DNA of 64,000 nucleotides. Origin: Leucogyrophana mollusca (Eukaryota; Basidiomycota; Agaricomycetes; Boletales). The stretch's first letter is position 1. The number at the start of each line of letters is the position of its first letter. A program made the position numbers and the translations under genes. Under the pieces are notes generated by a model that saw only the letters and a program-made list of their open reading frames with translations, ran no database searches and was not told where the DNA came from. Shown here piece by piece: positions 34,024-46,821 of this stretch. The stretch covers positions 91,564 through 155,563 of the forward strand of contig MU266368.1 in assembly GCA_021014945.1 (NCBI GenBank). The letters run 5' to 3'.

Positions 34024-37000
34024 ATGCACAGTCTTCCATCGCCAGCTGCATCTCCTTCACTGAAAGACAGCGACATAAATTCAGGTCTTTCAACCCGCAA
34101 ACGACAGCGATCGCAATCCATGCAATCAGATTCATCGTCCTCTGCTAAACGATCTGCTTCTGAAGACCCTTCTGGCTCGAGTGCCGTTCGAGCCACTTCT
34201 GTCGACCACATGGCGTCCCCGATCGCTCCTGTTTCTCCTCACGAGATAGACGCCTATATGGCTGAACAAGGCGAAGACGATATTTCCGGCGCTATAACTC
34301 TTACCCAGCCGTACCCTCCCCCGACCGAATCCGCGATGGATTTGTCTCCTCCACAGAGAGTGGCGCATATCAAACAGCAACGCGTCAAACCCATGGTTGT
34401 GGGTGATACATGGTATCTCGTCTCCCGTCGGTGGTACAGAAGGTGGGAGATAGCTTGCCAAGGTCTGGTGGATAAAGAAGAAGATAGCTTGGAGGAAAAA
34501 GACATCGGACCAGTTGACAACACTCCCCTTCTCGATAAAGACCAGAACGTCATATCCTCTTTGATAGAGGGTATAGATGTAGAGTTTGTACCAGAAAATG
34601 CCTGGTCCACGTTCGCCACTTGGTTTGTACATAGGCTCTTGTCCCGGGATGCGGCACGGCTGACCTTACATTCGCCTAGGTACGGCCAGCCGCTACACCC
34701 GTTGCCTCGGAAGGTAATTTCAAGGGGAATCCTGCAAGAGCCAGTATTGGAGCTTCGGCCTCCTCGCCTCAAGGCCCTTACTCTGAAGGATGTGAAAGCC
34801 GACCTACCACTGGGTCCACCTCCCGTTTTTGTTACAGTCTCTACCAAAGACTCAGTCAAACGACTGTGTAAGGACCTGGCTGCAGCTGTGGCCCCACGTC
34901 CAAATGCCCCATACAGAATATGGAAGATCGAGCCTGCAGAATTCGATGGGTCGCAGTATCCAGCTTCGAAGCTCATATCGAGCGGAGGGGAGTTATTAGA
35001 AGAATCGGACAAGACATTGGAGGAATCGTTGATCGAACCCGATGATCCATTCGTGGTGGAATTCCAGGAGAACGGAGAGTGGGTTGTAGACGCATCCAAG
35101 GTCATCCGATCAAATTCTACCAACGTAACGGGGGTCCCGCCTCCACTATTCAGTTCCGAGAACGACTTCTTCAGTCGGTTGGGCCATAATCTGACTTCTC
35201 TTCCGAACTCTCAGGTCAACCGCCGGACTCCGTCGCCTTCCTTCAAAAGCTCGTCGTCGAAAGCTGCTGAAACTCAGGTCACGCCTACATCTTTCAAGTC
35301 ATATGGATTTTCGAAGGCTAGCAGCAAAGCAGTCCAAGAACCAGGGACGCTTGGACTCGGAAACATGTGGGTATGCTCAAAGCGTCAGTGATGTGTCCTG
35401 ACATTTTGTGAAGGGGAAACACCTGCTTTATGAACTCCGCCTTGCAGTGTCTCGCTCACACTAAAGAGCTATCAGACTATTTTCTGTGTGAGTCGCCTGC
35501 CAATGTTTTCCTTTCGCAGTTCAATAACGCTTGGTGGCCAGCTGGGGTATATCAGGAGGAACTCAACCCTGATAACCCGCTTGGTATGCACGGAGCTATC
35601 GCTGAGGCGTTCGGTGCCCTTCTTCATCGCATATGGGCAAGCGATTCTACCGCCACTTCCTATTCCCCCCGCGAGTTCAAATCGCAGCTCCAGCGCTTCG
35701 CTCCACAGTTTAGCGGGTATCAACAACATGACTCTCAGGAGCTCGTCGCTTTCCTCCTGGATGGGTTACACGAAGATTTGAACCGTGTCCTTAAGAAACC
35801 CTATGTGGAGAAACCTGACTGGGAAGGAGGGGGAGACGTGGAGTTGGTCCACCTTGCTCGTAATTCTTGGGAAGGGTACATGCGGCGGAATGACAGTGTC
35901 ATCGTTGACCTCTTCCAGGGACAATATCAAAGCACTCTCGTGTGTCCCGAATGTCAAAAGGTGCGCCTTCTTCGCTGGTTGTCCGTGGCCCTTACTGACT
36001 CATTCGTTGCTCAAAAGGTCTCCATCACGTTCGATCCATTCATGTACCTCACCCTTCCTCTTCCCGTGACGAAAAAATGGAAGCACACAGTTTTTTATGT
36101 CCCCTGGGACAACTCAAAACCTCATGTAAAGGTACGTAGTTGTACTTACCCATTGAGCACTTCATAAACGGAAGTGCAGGTTCCCGTCGAAATTGGCCGT
36201 GATGCTTCGTTCAAAGATTTACGCAGCCTCCTCGGCCGATGGATGGATGCTCCGCCGGAGAACGTGAGCTGGTAACTGATTTGAGGCTGAGAGACTGCTG
36301 ACGCTGATCTGCAGCTGCTAACATTGGAAATATTTAACAACCGATTCTACAAGAACCTCGACGACTCCTTGCTTTGTGGGGAGATGTCCGACAGCGACAC
36401 GATAGTCTGTTTTGAGTTGCCTTGTAACTCGCGGCAAAGCCGGACATACAAGAAGGCGCCAGACGACCCATTTATCGTACCGGTGTTCCTGTGCGAAGTC
36501 ACGCCTACGCGGACGACATATTACAGCCGTGGTCCGTCATTCTTCGGGTATCCTTTCATCGCCGTAGTGGACCAGGAACAAGCACGAAGTGTCGAGGGCA
36601 TGTACGATGCTGTAATCGAACGACTTCAACGGTGGACTGCGAATGCCAGGGACCTCTTCACCTGGGAAGCTGGCACGGCGGACTCCGTTGACGCTGTTCC
36701 CATCCAGATTACGGGCATACCGCCAGTTGACTCGCTCACCGAAATCAAGGAAAATGGAGAAATTGTAGCGGTAGATGAGATGGCTGTGGAGGAAGGAGAC
36801 ATCACGGATCAGAAGGACGACATCCGAGGTGACGATTCCCCTATGGACATGTCCAGCGACGACGTCCCCCGTATCGTTGGCACAAAGCAGGGTGTATTCG
36901 ACCTTCGCCTCCAGATCAACCACAAGGACTACGGTGCTGGCTTTGGAGGATATGGTTCGAACCAGCGTTACGAGTCCTGGGAGAACCGTGTCGAAGATAC

Positions 37001-38330
37001 CGAGAGGGGCGCGGCGTTGCTACGAGATGGAGATGCTTTTTACTGCGATTTTGACGAGAACATGAAGGCATACTACTTTGGCGATAGCCCAACGCGTTTC
37101 GAGCACGCCCGATGGGATCTCTGGGAGGACTTTGCTCACCCCGAGTATACCGAGGCGAAAAAGGCCTCGGCGGAGAGGAAGCACAAGGGGATATCACTCG
37201 ATGACTGCTTGGCCGAATTCACGAAGGAAGAGCAGCTTGGTGAGGATGACCTTTGGTACTGCCCCCGATGCAAGAAACACCAACAGGCCACGAAGAAATT
37301 CGACCTCTGGAAGACGCCTGATGTTCTTGCGGTCCATCTGAAACGTTTCAGTAACAGTCGGGCTCTGAGAGACAAGATTGACACGTTTGTCGACTTCCCC
37401 ATCGAAGGTCTAGATCTGGGGAGCTTGGTTGGAGAGCGGCAAGTAGGGAAGAGGTTGGCTCAGAATGGAGTGGATATCCATGAGCTGGGGATCGGTGACG
37501 TGGATGAACCGCTGGTGTACGATTTATTCGCCGTCGATGAACATATCGGCGGGTTGGGAGGAGGGCATTACAGGGCGTACGCCTTCAACCACATCACCAA
37601 TCAGTGGTATCACTTTGATGATTCCTACGTTAATCGGGTCGACGCTCCTCAAGCAGTGGTGAGCCTTCATCTTGACCTTTGTGGTATCTTTGTCTGACAA
37701 ATGTTCCAGAACTCCAATGCTTATTTGCTGTTCTATAAACGACGCAGTAGCACGCCTTTGGGGGGGAAATCGCACGAGAAGATAGAAGACGCTCGCCTCA
37801 AGTCCAGCATAGTTACGGAAGCTTCGACCACCACGCCAGCAGACAATCAACTCCCAACACCTCCAAGCGAGTCTACCACTCCTGCCTTTGTGATGCTCCA
37901 GCCGTCGGCCGATGTGGGCTGGCCATCTCCACAATCGAACTCCAGATCATCCCCAGCATCATCTCCCCCGCCTCTGGACGACGGCGATCCGCCGTCTTTC
38001 GAAGACTCGAAGTATGACGACGCGATAAACCCATCAAACCTGGATCCACTTTCCCTTGCCTCCCATCGATTTGATTTCCCGGATCCCTCGTGGAAAGCAT
38101 CCCCCACGTCATCGAACGAAGCAGAGCCCGACTGTGATGATGCTCCGTCACCGAGCTGCAGCCCAAGCCAGGTGGATAGCCGGTCAGGCTCATTTGGAAC
38201 CCGTCTTCGCCGCGCAGCCAGTTGGACAGACGAAAGTGGGATGTTACCGTCGCCAGCTGGCTCTGACTCGGATTTAAATCCCTTTTCTGACGCGAACACA
38301 GAGAAGCATACATACAAGGACAGAAGTTGA
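34024..38330 (+). CDS. UBP12: Ubiquitin carboxyl-terminal hydrolase, USP15/UBP12 type
   Basis: Eight exons: 34024-34622, 34680-35366, 35414-35487, 35542-35960, 36018-36131, 36180-36263, 36315-37658 and 37710-38330, for 1313 residues. It cleaves ubiquitin from proteins. A Ser-rich N terminus with basic KRQRSQS comes first. A DUSP domain follows near residues 119-230 ([18 protein letters not shown], then [17 protein letters not shown] across an in-frame 57-base intron). The catalytic domain is split by an insertion as in USP4/11/15. The Cys box [13 protein letters not shown] has Cys433, the His box [11 protein letters not shown] has His1077, and HFDDSYV completes the site. Two CxxC pairs (CPECQK, CPRCKKH) form the zinc ribbon. 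The acidic, Ser/Pro-rich C terminus is disordered. Fungal Ubp12 acts in the nucleus and cytosol. It is divergent from DAK. Confidence 0.95.
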
Positions 38331-38596
38331 AGAGATACCAGGACGTTAGACTCGCCGAGATGTAATCTTCCTTTATAATCGCGTACCTTACATATGTTTG
38401 TACTGCTTAGACGTCTGTAGCCAATTGTCGTACTGATCTTGTTGAATTTGTTCCTTGTCCGGATCGCTTCGCAGCACAGGAAACAAGCATAGGAAAGGTG
38501 TAGCGAGTATTTTAGTGTGCTACTACGATAAGGAGTGTGAAGCAAGAATTTCACACATCCAAGTCTTTCTGGTCTCCTCGACTCGTCTGGCTACAC

Positions 38597-40894
38597 ATGA
38601 GTAGGATCCCGCCTGCGTTGCTGTATCTGACCATCTACAATCCTACTCTACGTCCTAGCGGCCTAGTATCTCATGACGACGAGGACGCAGAAGAACAAGC
38701 CCATATCCTGTTCTACACCTCAAGAGAGCGGGCTGTCTCCCGCGACAAAATGCTGAGACAGGTTGGACTCGCCAAGGCTCTGATCAATTTCTCCGAGTGA
38801 GCAACCTATAGTGACACTCACAAATGTCTTTGCTGAGGGCTCTGTCACGCAGGATATTTAATCCTCGGGATCCCTGTCAGAACGTCCATTCTCAAACCAG
38901 GAGGATGATCATGGTGAACCCAGAACCAGACTTTTGGATACATGCGGTGCGTGGGTTATCAAGATATCCTTTGCAGTTGGGACTTACTCGGCGCAGTCCA
39001 TTGAGGTCGCGAGGACGCCGCGTCCACTCCTCCCAAAGAACAAGGGTAGAGAGAAAGAGAAGGGCAAGGGCAAAGACAAGCAGAAAGAGAAGGTGGATAA
39101 TGTTGACCTCCAACCCAGTTACGACTATCACGACGGCTCGATGCATGATTACGCTCTGCGCGCGCATCTCCTACGAGGATATGAACATTTCAAGGTTGGA
39201 CTTTCACTTCTCGATCAAGTCCGGTATTGCTGAAAACATCCGGCCAGTTAACACACGGTTCTTTTACTTCAATATTATCTTCCATAGGACAGCAGGCCCT
39301 AGAACTGCAATTAGAGCGATTTTTTACCGTATGGGCGTGGACTTGGGACCTAGAGAAGGGTTATGACCTGAGCATTGACCTTGGTATGTTCCTCGACGTG
39401 ATCCTTTTGCGGGAGACGACTAAATATTGCATAGGGCTGCCTCTACACCCCTACTATCACACCATATTACCTTTGATTGATACCTTCACATCCGAAATAC
39501 CCGAGCACATTGCTCCGCTCATTCTGTGTCCACCTCATGTATCCCCAGCGACTAGATACAGAGAGTTCCACTATCCCCCTGCGCTTGCTCGACATCTCCT
39601 TACCTTGGTACCACCACCCTTGAAGGACGAGAACAGTACCCCTCGTCAAGCCATACAGCTCTATCCTGCAGGAGACGCATCAGTAGGCTGTGGTGACAAA
39701 CCACGCTTAAACGGTGGAGCGCATCCTTCAAGCGGGTTCCTTGGTATGCCCGCTGTAAACCTGAACATGGATGTTCGGAAATGGAGTTGGCCAGGGGCGT
39801 TGACGTTTGGAAAAGGCCCTTCCCAAAGGCAAAAGTCACCTGTTGAAGCAGAGATAAAAGAGAAACCGAGTGGGCCTGAAGAGACTGTTCCGAAGATTGA
39901 CGAAGGCGCGTTAGAGGATGCTATATCCTCCGAGTTGCCTGATAGCCATTCCGTGGCGACAGGGGGGGATATGCGCGGGGTTGCTGAGCATTCGCCACCA
40001 AGCACGCCCCATGAACCATCCGTTGAACTTGTTGTAGAAAACACGGGGCAGGATCCAAGTCAAGGTTTAGATACTCCCAAGGCTTCGCGCGCCCCTTCCC
40101 CTGCTCAACCACCTGGTCACGTATCTCCTAATTTGTCTATAGCATCTACTCCTCCCGCCGAGGAACCATTCGTAGACCCTCCTCTACCGAGCCCAACACC
40201 CGACTTCTTGTTTACCCAAGTGTTTCTCGCGGACAACGGCGACCTCTTCGAAACTCAGAGGAGAAGGGTCCCATATATGAGAGTGAGTTTGCGAGTCCAC
40301 ACCCGCATCGATCATCTGACCTGTAGCCTAGAAGGCAGCATTTACCGTTGCCCTCGTCGGAGGTAACGATGAGGATGATCTGGAGGGCTTGCGTGAGAGC
40401 GCTGCTCGGCTACTGCAAGACATCCAGAGCGCTGTCCTCGAGGCAACAAAGCGGTCTGTTATTATCCCATCATATAGAACAAAGCATACTCAAGCCATCC
40501 TACTAGCGAGCTTGAAGCTTCTTTACCATCTGCAACGAAGATTCTGCAGCCGAAGGATAACCATCTGGTTAGCACCGGCCAGTTTACTTCGTCCAGTCCA
40601 GGATTTGTTCCCAAGTCGGAACATCTGTATAATGGGAAGGAACTCCTCGAGAGGTGCGTGTTCATTTCTTCCTCGCCTCCGCTGTTGACCTATGCCCTAT
40701 GTAGAGAACCTGAAATATTAGAAGTATTCTCTCGAGGCCAGAACCCGCAACACTGGCACATAGTGAGCCGCGGTTCCGCTGCGGATGATGTGTACGATGC
40801 AGATGGCGAGATGCTCCTGGAGGTTTCACGGAAAGAGGCAAGCCTAGCGGACGTCGGTAATGATCTCCAGCGGTTGCATAGACTGCAGCCTTAG
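38597..40894 (+). CDS. CCZ1: Vacuolar fusion protein CCZ1
   Basis: Eight exons: 38597-38796, 38853-38946, 38997-39194, 39248-39383, 39435-40282, 40332-40453, 40495-40653 and 40705-40894, for 648 residues. With Mon1 it forms the exchange factor that activates Ypt7/Rab7 on late endosomes and autophagosomes. The first longin domain is clear: PPALLYLTIYNPTLRPSG, EEQAHILFYTSRERAVSRDKMLRQVGLAKALINFS, MIMVNPEPDFWIHA, and later HDYALRAHLLRGYEHFK and LELQLERFFTVWAWTWDLE. A Lys/Glu-rich insertion (KGREKEKGKGKDKQKEK) interrupts the domain. The middle 300 residues are Pro/Ser-rich and disordered, and the end is a second longin-like part (KAAFTVALVGG...). The 39384-39434 intron is a multiple of three and could be missed by gene finders. 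The 40454-40494 intron is only 41 nt. Confidence 0.9.
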
Positions 40895-42221
40895 GTCACT
40901 GTGAGTGTAGATCTTGCTTTGGAGAGATGTGGATGGACGCTGCTTTTCAAGCTTGAATCAGAAACATACGTGGATGGCGAGTCATTGGTCATGCAAACGA
41001 TACACCTGTCATAAAGCAAGAACTTCGGCGGCCGATGACACGAGCAGCAAAGCAACCGCATTCCACCTTTTTAGGGCCCATTGGCCAAAAACCTGCCCCA
41101 CCGGACTCTGGGCATATGCGACCGCATTATCATCCATTGACACCTTGAGTTTTCGGATAACGACTACGTGGCGGTTGCTCGCCTACTACTCCAACCTTGC
41201 CTCAGCTTCTACTTTCAACTATGGTGGTGTAATGGTTCCCGATATTTGTCTGGGATCGAAAGTGCTGCTTTTGGACCCTGATTAAACTCTCGCACTGTCG
41301 TCGGCGCGTGCCCCTCACTGCGGGGAAATTCCGCGCAAACCTGCCACCTTTGGTGTCGTATGTAAGATGTGGCTAGTCCGACGTTCACCTACCATGAGAT
41401 CCATCATTTTCTCTCCCTCATCTCTTTGGCAGTTCTCAGCGTTTTCCAACGATGATTAAAGTTGCCATCACTCACTTTGCTTCCTCGGCTGACCATGACC
41501 GACGCAGCTCCAGGGGACTGTGTCGCTCTGAAGGGACCCGTTACCTCCGTTGGGTGTGTACTTCGAGTCGTAGAGCCCTTGACCACCTGCATCGTGATCT
41601 TCTCTTCGGAATTACTTGGCCGACGCTAGAGAAGGTCCCCTGACAGGGATTGACAAGGTACGTCTGTCTTGAATCATTGGATGATGGGCTATCTCCTCGT
41701 TGATCATACGTTTATCCTTGATTGATTCCCGTAAGTCGCATGCAAATTGAGGGCTAATGCCAAGTTGATTCCATGAGCCTTCCGGATCCTTCCACGGATG
41801 TAAGTGTTCGATGGTCCTGATGACGTTTGCTAGCTCGTCTGACTGATGTACGGGGGTGTAGGAATGTAACGAGGGTGTCAACTATTCACTGTTGACTGGG
41901 CTCTACGACACGCAGCAAGAGGAGGGGTGTACAAATGCCCAGCGCCCACTAGGGTCATGAACACCTACAAATATGAGAACGGTGAGCGGAAGGGGTGGGA
42001 AGTGGCCAGCAATTGGGACTTGGGGTTACGTGCTACTACATTGACCCGAGGTGCCAATGTATGAGTGGGAACTGAATTTTATATGTGAACAATGTGGCAC
42101 AGCGAGGAGAGTAAAGTGGCTGAATAATGTGACTTATTTGTGACTGTTTGGCAATATGCGTATCACAATTGGGGGCTGGCTCTGGAGCTTCTTGAAGTCT
42201 TACCAACTCATTCCCTGGACC
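40895..42221. other. Intergenic, one weak short-gene candidate
   Basis: About 1.3 kb. From an ATG at 41495 the plus strand reads MTDAAPGDCVALKGPVTSVG, then a GTGTGT donor and, after AGAAG, GPLTGIDK up to a GTACGT donor, a pattern like the first two exons of a small gene. I cannot find a convincing continuation or family. The rest shows nothing. Confidence 0.3.
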
Positions 42222-43721
42222 ATGGCTTCTCCATCCACATCGGAGGCCGCTCTCAAACTAGAAATCGCTCGCCTTACAGGTGAGCTTAACCGTCCTTTTT
42301 TTCTAGCATAAGATCTCGTGAACGAGCCATGAAACTAGGTGCCATCAATCGACACAAATCCACCCAACACTCGACAGGACCCACAACGTATCAAAGGAGC
42401 AACACCTATGTCAATCCGAGCTACAAGCCCTCAACATCAACAATCGTCAAGACGCAGGTTCCATTTAGGCCCCATTCAGCAAGGTATACTCGACCAGTAG
42501 CAACAAATAAGCCATTAGCGGTCCCAGGACCCGCCCGTGACGTCGTTATCGGAGGTGTGACCTTCGAATCATCGGGAAGATCCCTCGTGCGCAAGGATTG
42601 TGAGCACCTCTCACCTAGATGCCTTATGACTGGGCTCGGGGACGTCCCCGGCCTTCGTAACCACCTGTCGATTCCAGTACCCAAACCGGCCCCTCCACCC
42701 ATCAAGGCTCCCCCTCGGCCCATACCGCAGCAAGTAGATTATTCTAGAACTACCACCGGCCATCTTATTCCCAATGGCCGCGCTTATAAGTCCAAGATGT
42801 CCTCTCGTGGTCGCCGTGGCCGAGCGATGAATCGTAATATGACCCTTGACAATACCCGAAGCTCTTATCAGTCCGTCTTGTTGTTGGGCCCAGTCGGATT
42901 ATGCGACCTGACCAATATTTTTAGGAGGCGCCGATCTACCAGCAAACGACTGAAATACCTCGATAAACCATGCCCACGGTTCACCACAACAGGTGCGTCG
43001 CCGTCCCTGATTCGTCAAGCAGTTCATTCTGAACTTTCTCATATACTTCCTGTTATCACATTTTACAGGGGCATGTAGTCGTGGACTAACTTGCCTGTAC
43101 CGGCACGACCCGAACAAGATAGCGATATGCTGGAACTTTCTACAAGGCAACTGTCCCAACACTGTTGAAACCTGCAATCTTTCACATGACCCAACTCCGG
43201 AACGCACACCCCTCTGTGTGCATTTTGCAAACAACGGTCGCTGTACTCGAGATAAATGTCCTTACCCTCACGTCCGTGTGGGTCAAAGGCATGGCGTGTG
43301 TCGTGACTTTGCAGTTCTTGGTTACTGTGACAAAGGACTCGACTGCGAAATGCAACATGTCAGGGAATGCCCTGACTTTGCTGAGAAGGGAACCTGTTCG
43401 ACAAAGGGCTGCAAGCTTCCGCATGTTATTCGTGCGAATCGCAATCGCAAGCCTCTTGCTCGGGACGGAATTCCCGCTCCTGCTCCCTCAACTGTCACTT
43501 CAGGCGCTGATACTGGCTCTGACAATGAACTGACTCCAGGGAGTGCTCCCGCCCGGGAGGCCCAACTTGGTGATGAGTATATTTCTCTTATGTTTAACGA
43601 GAGTGAAGAGAGCGAGGACGATGATGAAGAGGAAGATGATGGTAGCGACGAGGAAGAGCAAGAGGAAGAGGGCGATGCCCCCGACCACGAGGACGAGTCT
43701 GAGGCGAACCCTTTGTATTGA
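42222..43721 (+). CDS. CCCH zinc-finger protein, ZC3H3-like
   Basis: Five exons: 42222-42279, 42339-42599, 42678-42870, 42925-42992 and 43069-43721, for 410 residues. The N-terminal half is disordered with a short leading helix and basic patches (RGRRGRAMNRN). From about residue 180 come five tandem CCCH fingers: CPRFTTTGACSRGLTCLYRH, CWNFLQGNCPNTVETCNLSH, CVHFANNGRCTRDKCPYPH, CRDFAVLGYCDKGLDCEMQH and CPDFAEKGTCSTKGCKLPH. Five fingers with this spacing match human ZC3H3 and fission yeast Red5, nuclear RNA-binding proteins in poly(A) mRNA export or exosome targeting. The C terminus is a strongly acidic run of Glu and Asp (about 30 residues) before NPLY. It is convergent with the eL43 gene 265 bases away. 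Confidence 0.92.
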
Positions 43722-43985
43722 AGGTGATCAATATTTATGCCATCGAATGTATTCTCTACTGTTTTGCAATGGATTGTATGCATTATGTGTCAGGCAAACG
43801 GTTTGTGGAACAGTGAGTTGGTGTGAGTGTATCGCTACCAGCAGTAAATGTGTAGATTGCGCGCATGCTAGCGATTCACCTCACGATCGGGCGATAATGG
43901 AGTTTTCTTCATGCGGCTCATAGTGATTGAGATCGATACATGTATAACAAAGTAGGAAAGCATGCGATGAATGGCCCATGAGCTT

Positions 43986-44583
43986 TTATGCCTCCGTCAA
44001 CTCCCGCAACCGACGGACGGTGCTAGCGAGACAGTCACGATCAGCCCTCACTCATTCAGATTGTAAACAAAGCGTTCGACCCACCTCCGTACGGTAGCAG
44101 CCGCAGTCGTAGAAACAGTCCAAGCACCGCCAGCGATGACCTTTTTGCATGAACTGCAGTGCCAGATACCAACTGCCTGGCGTTTAACAGAGTCCTGTTG
44201 TAGCCGTATGCGATAATTAGATCCCTCGGTGAATCTAGACTAGAGAAATCTAGGAGCTTGCCTTGCCGCAGAATGTGCAAGTGTAGCGAGCGTGTTGCGT
44301 TATTTCCATCTGATCGCCAACCCAAGTCAGCCCAGTTTCAGACAAATATCAGTCTTGGAAACGAACCTTTTTGACCTGCTTTCTCAGCGAAGCACCATAA
44401 CGCTACATGCACAAGGAAAACACTAATTAGCATGCTGATCGAGGCCTATGCTGAAGATATGGTTGAGTATACGCACAGTGCCGTACTTTCCGGTAACACC
44501 GACTTTGCGTGTACGTTTGGTCTGCGCATAACGATACAGGTCAATATGCTGCCCCAGCCTGATTACAGAACTGAACTCACCAT
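43986..44583 (-). CDS. RPL43: 60S ribosomal protein eL43 (L37a)
   Basis: Six coding exons in gene order: 44581-44583, 44477-44521, 44367-44402, 44262-44309, 44085-44194 and 43986-44022. They give exactly 92 residues, the family length. The first coding exon is the ATG alone, a common layout of fungal ribosomal protein genes. Sequence reads [43 protein letters not shown]... and ends [12 protein letters not shown]. The C4 zinc ribbon is CTFC and CSSC. The intron at 44195-44261 is GC-AG (AAG then GCAAGC). The protein sits in the large ribosomal subunit. Confidence 0.97.
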
Positions 44584-45361
44584 CTTGAGGAGTTGCGGAT
44601 TTTCGTCGAGGTCGGTCGTACGCTGACTTTCTGTGATCAGTATGGAGTGGCGCTTGCGGAATTTCCCGAGGAACTGTATAAGAGCAAGCCACAGGAAAAT
44701 CGGCATGGTGTCGGCTTCAACCATTTAACATTTCCCACGCTCCCCAGCGTGAGAGCAAGCGCCGTCGAAGATCCAGCCTTACATATGTACCCGTCGGATT
44801 TTGCAATGACCTTCAATCCAAAGTCAAACAGTGTCTCGGAAGAGTGATCCCCCGTTATCCTTTGTGTTGTCGGATTGACTGAAGTTTCAAAACTCGCCTA
44901 CACCTCATCTCGCCCCTTAATGAAGATGCCTCATGTCGACAGAACACAAAACGATTGCTCGTACAAACTATCTATCGGCACACATGGTGACTGGGGCTGC
45001 AATGAATGCGATGCCTCTATACCTGATCAAAATGGAATAACTCGAAATCTGACGGGACCAAGAAGACTTGTGCTATGATCGAACGCTGGCGAATTCAGGC
45101 TGTGACGGCTCTCGTGGCGAAATGGTAAAGACTGTGGAGGCCATCGTGCTTCGGGCTGTCCTGTGGATCAACGGAGGAGTTGCTGTCGTTGCTGGACGAA
45201 GGAATGGCACATCCTTTGGATTCCGCGTCCCATTGGCTGGATCGCAGAATCCACGAAGCTTGGCGACGTCGTTTGATAGCGGCTTTCCGGACGTGACGGC
45301 GCACCATGAATATTACAACCTGTATAAATAATTGCGATAAGCGTATCATCATTTTCAGATA
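44584..45361. other. Upstream region of eL43 and 3' region of the next gene
   Basis: The eL43 promoter lies at the left. Overlapping frames of 60-90 codons on both strands have no motif support. No TATA-like box is obvious close to the ATG. Confidence 0.45.
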
Positions 45362-45783
45362 TCAACGAGGACGGACGGAAAGTAGAGTACAAATACCGAG
45401 CGCCGACAGGATGAAGATGACAATTATTACTGAAGGCCTGCGAGAGTCCGAGGGCGATGCGTCCGGCGCAGGGATGCGTGTTGGAACTAGGGAGTCGATC
45501 ATTGGCGTCCGGTTGATGGGAAGGACTTGAATGCTGCCGATTGTCCTGAAGAATAGTGGATGGTGGTTAGTAGGCGTAGGATCGAAACCTGAATCCAGTA
45601 CTTGGGGCGCTGGGGAAATACGGAAGGATAGTACGCGGTGGGCATAGCTGACAATGGCGTTTCGGAGTCAAGCTGAGTTGTCACAGAAGACGGCGGGATC
45701 GCTTGTGCCGCGGCGTTGGTTTGCGCGAAGACGATTTCACTGGAGAGGAAGAGAAAACAAAGGCAACGAAGAATATGCGACAT
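45362..45783 (-). CDS. Small secreted protein with C-terminal membrane anchor, orphan
   Basis: Two exons, 45602-45783 and 45362-45545, joined by a 56-base intron with a GTACTG donor, give 121 residues. A signal peptide (MSHILRCLCFLFLSSEIVFAQ) opens it. The middle is Ser/Thr/Pro-rich without cysteines. A hydrophobic helix (VIIVIFILSALGICTLL) and a short basic tail SVRPR end it, so it is a likely type I single-pass plasma-membrane or wall-facing protein rather than a GPI protein. I do not recognise the family. The alternative reading, with the donor twelve bases later, is open but gives a tail with no helix. It lies 297 bases from the TMEM97 gene on the same strand. Confidence 0.6.
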
Positions 45784-46079
45784 AGGAAATCGAATGGAGT
45801 GCACAGCTCGGATAACTCAACGGGGTATGTACTACTGTGCTGGTTAGGGCGAGCCTTGTGGTCTTGAGGATAAGCTGGAATCAAGACACTTGGATTCGGA
45901 AAGGCGAGCCAAACCCAAGGCGCGTCGCGTCACGTCACGTGATCGAAATAAAGAAATAACATCCAACAGAGTGCTTATCCCCGTGCCGGGTAAACTTTGG
46001 TGGATGGGACGCAGACATACATCACTAGTCCGACTGGTGCGATATGCTCCCAAGAGACAAAGATGGGAGCCAAGGATGT

Positions 46080-46821
46080 CTAATGCGACTTCCTCTCTTT
46101 CGCTATTTTCTCTCCGGCTTTCACCAGCCCCAATACCCGGAAAGCCATGTCGACCGTCATCACCAAGGGTATCAGGAAGAAAGGAACATAGCTTGATAGC
46201 AAAAGCAGGCGCTGGAACGGCGTAATGGAATGAACGCCGATTGGAGAGGACGATACGGGTGTGGTGAGCAGGACAGAAAGGCACGGAAGCGTCGTGGTCG
46301 CAGTGGACGCAGCATAGATGAGGAGTAAAACGTAGATGGAGCGTGAACCTGTACAGTGAGATGTCCATAAGTAAGGAAACTTTTTCGTATCGCGGCGCGA
46401 ACCAACCTGTCCATAGCCCGCGCAACCCCAGTACGAATACGGGGAGTTGGAATACTCTGCGATAAAGCGTGAATATATCAACGAAGAGGAACAAAAAACG
46501 AGACTTACGCTTCTACGGCCAAGAAGGTCTTAAACCAAACGAGACGCGACAAGGCTTCCTCGCCCAAATATCCCATGACACCGCTGATGAGCGGGTCACT
46601 CGACATGTCGGAATAAAGTTTAGGAAGGCCACGGATGACGCTGGGTATCACGGTGGTTGGGTATAGCGCCTGCAGGTCAATCATTATAGTTGCTGGGATA
46701 TGAATCTGATGGGTATTCGAGTAAGATTCAGGTCACTCAGACTGACCAGGCGGGCCATCCTTACCAAGAAAAACGCGAAATATACCACGTCCAATGGACG
46801 GGACGTGAGTGGAGCGGCCAT
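46080..46821 (-). CDS. TMEM97 / EXPERA-domain membrane protein
   Basis: Four exons in gene order: 46765-46821, 46509-46705, 46407-46456 and 46080-46348, for 190 residues. It has the four-helix EXPERA layout of sigma-2 receptor/TMEM97: MAAPLTSRPLDVVYFAFFLIHIPATIMIDLQ (helix 1), VMGYLGEEALSRLVWFKTFLAVEAVFQLPVFVLGLRGL (helix 2), SIYVLLLIYAASTATTTLPCLSVLL (helix 3) and RLLLLSSYVPFFLIPLVMTVDMAFRVLGL (helix 4). The acidic pair expected in the sterol-binding pocket (the D in IDLQ and the E in LAVEA) is present. The basic end KERKSH suits ER retrieval. In animals the protein binds sterols and affects NPC1; the fungal role is not known. Confidence 0.92.

Noticed and set aside
34254..35123. A 289-codon minus-strand frame opposite the deubiquitinase
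   Set aside because: It is a shadow of exon 2 of a firm gene; Ser/Arg-rich antisense frames are common opposite biased coding sequence.
45844..46494. A 216-codon minus-strand frame that includes VFQLPVFVLGLRGLW
   Set aside because: Only that short part is real; it is exon 3 of the TMEM97 gene read through its introns. The spliced model explains the locus.
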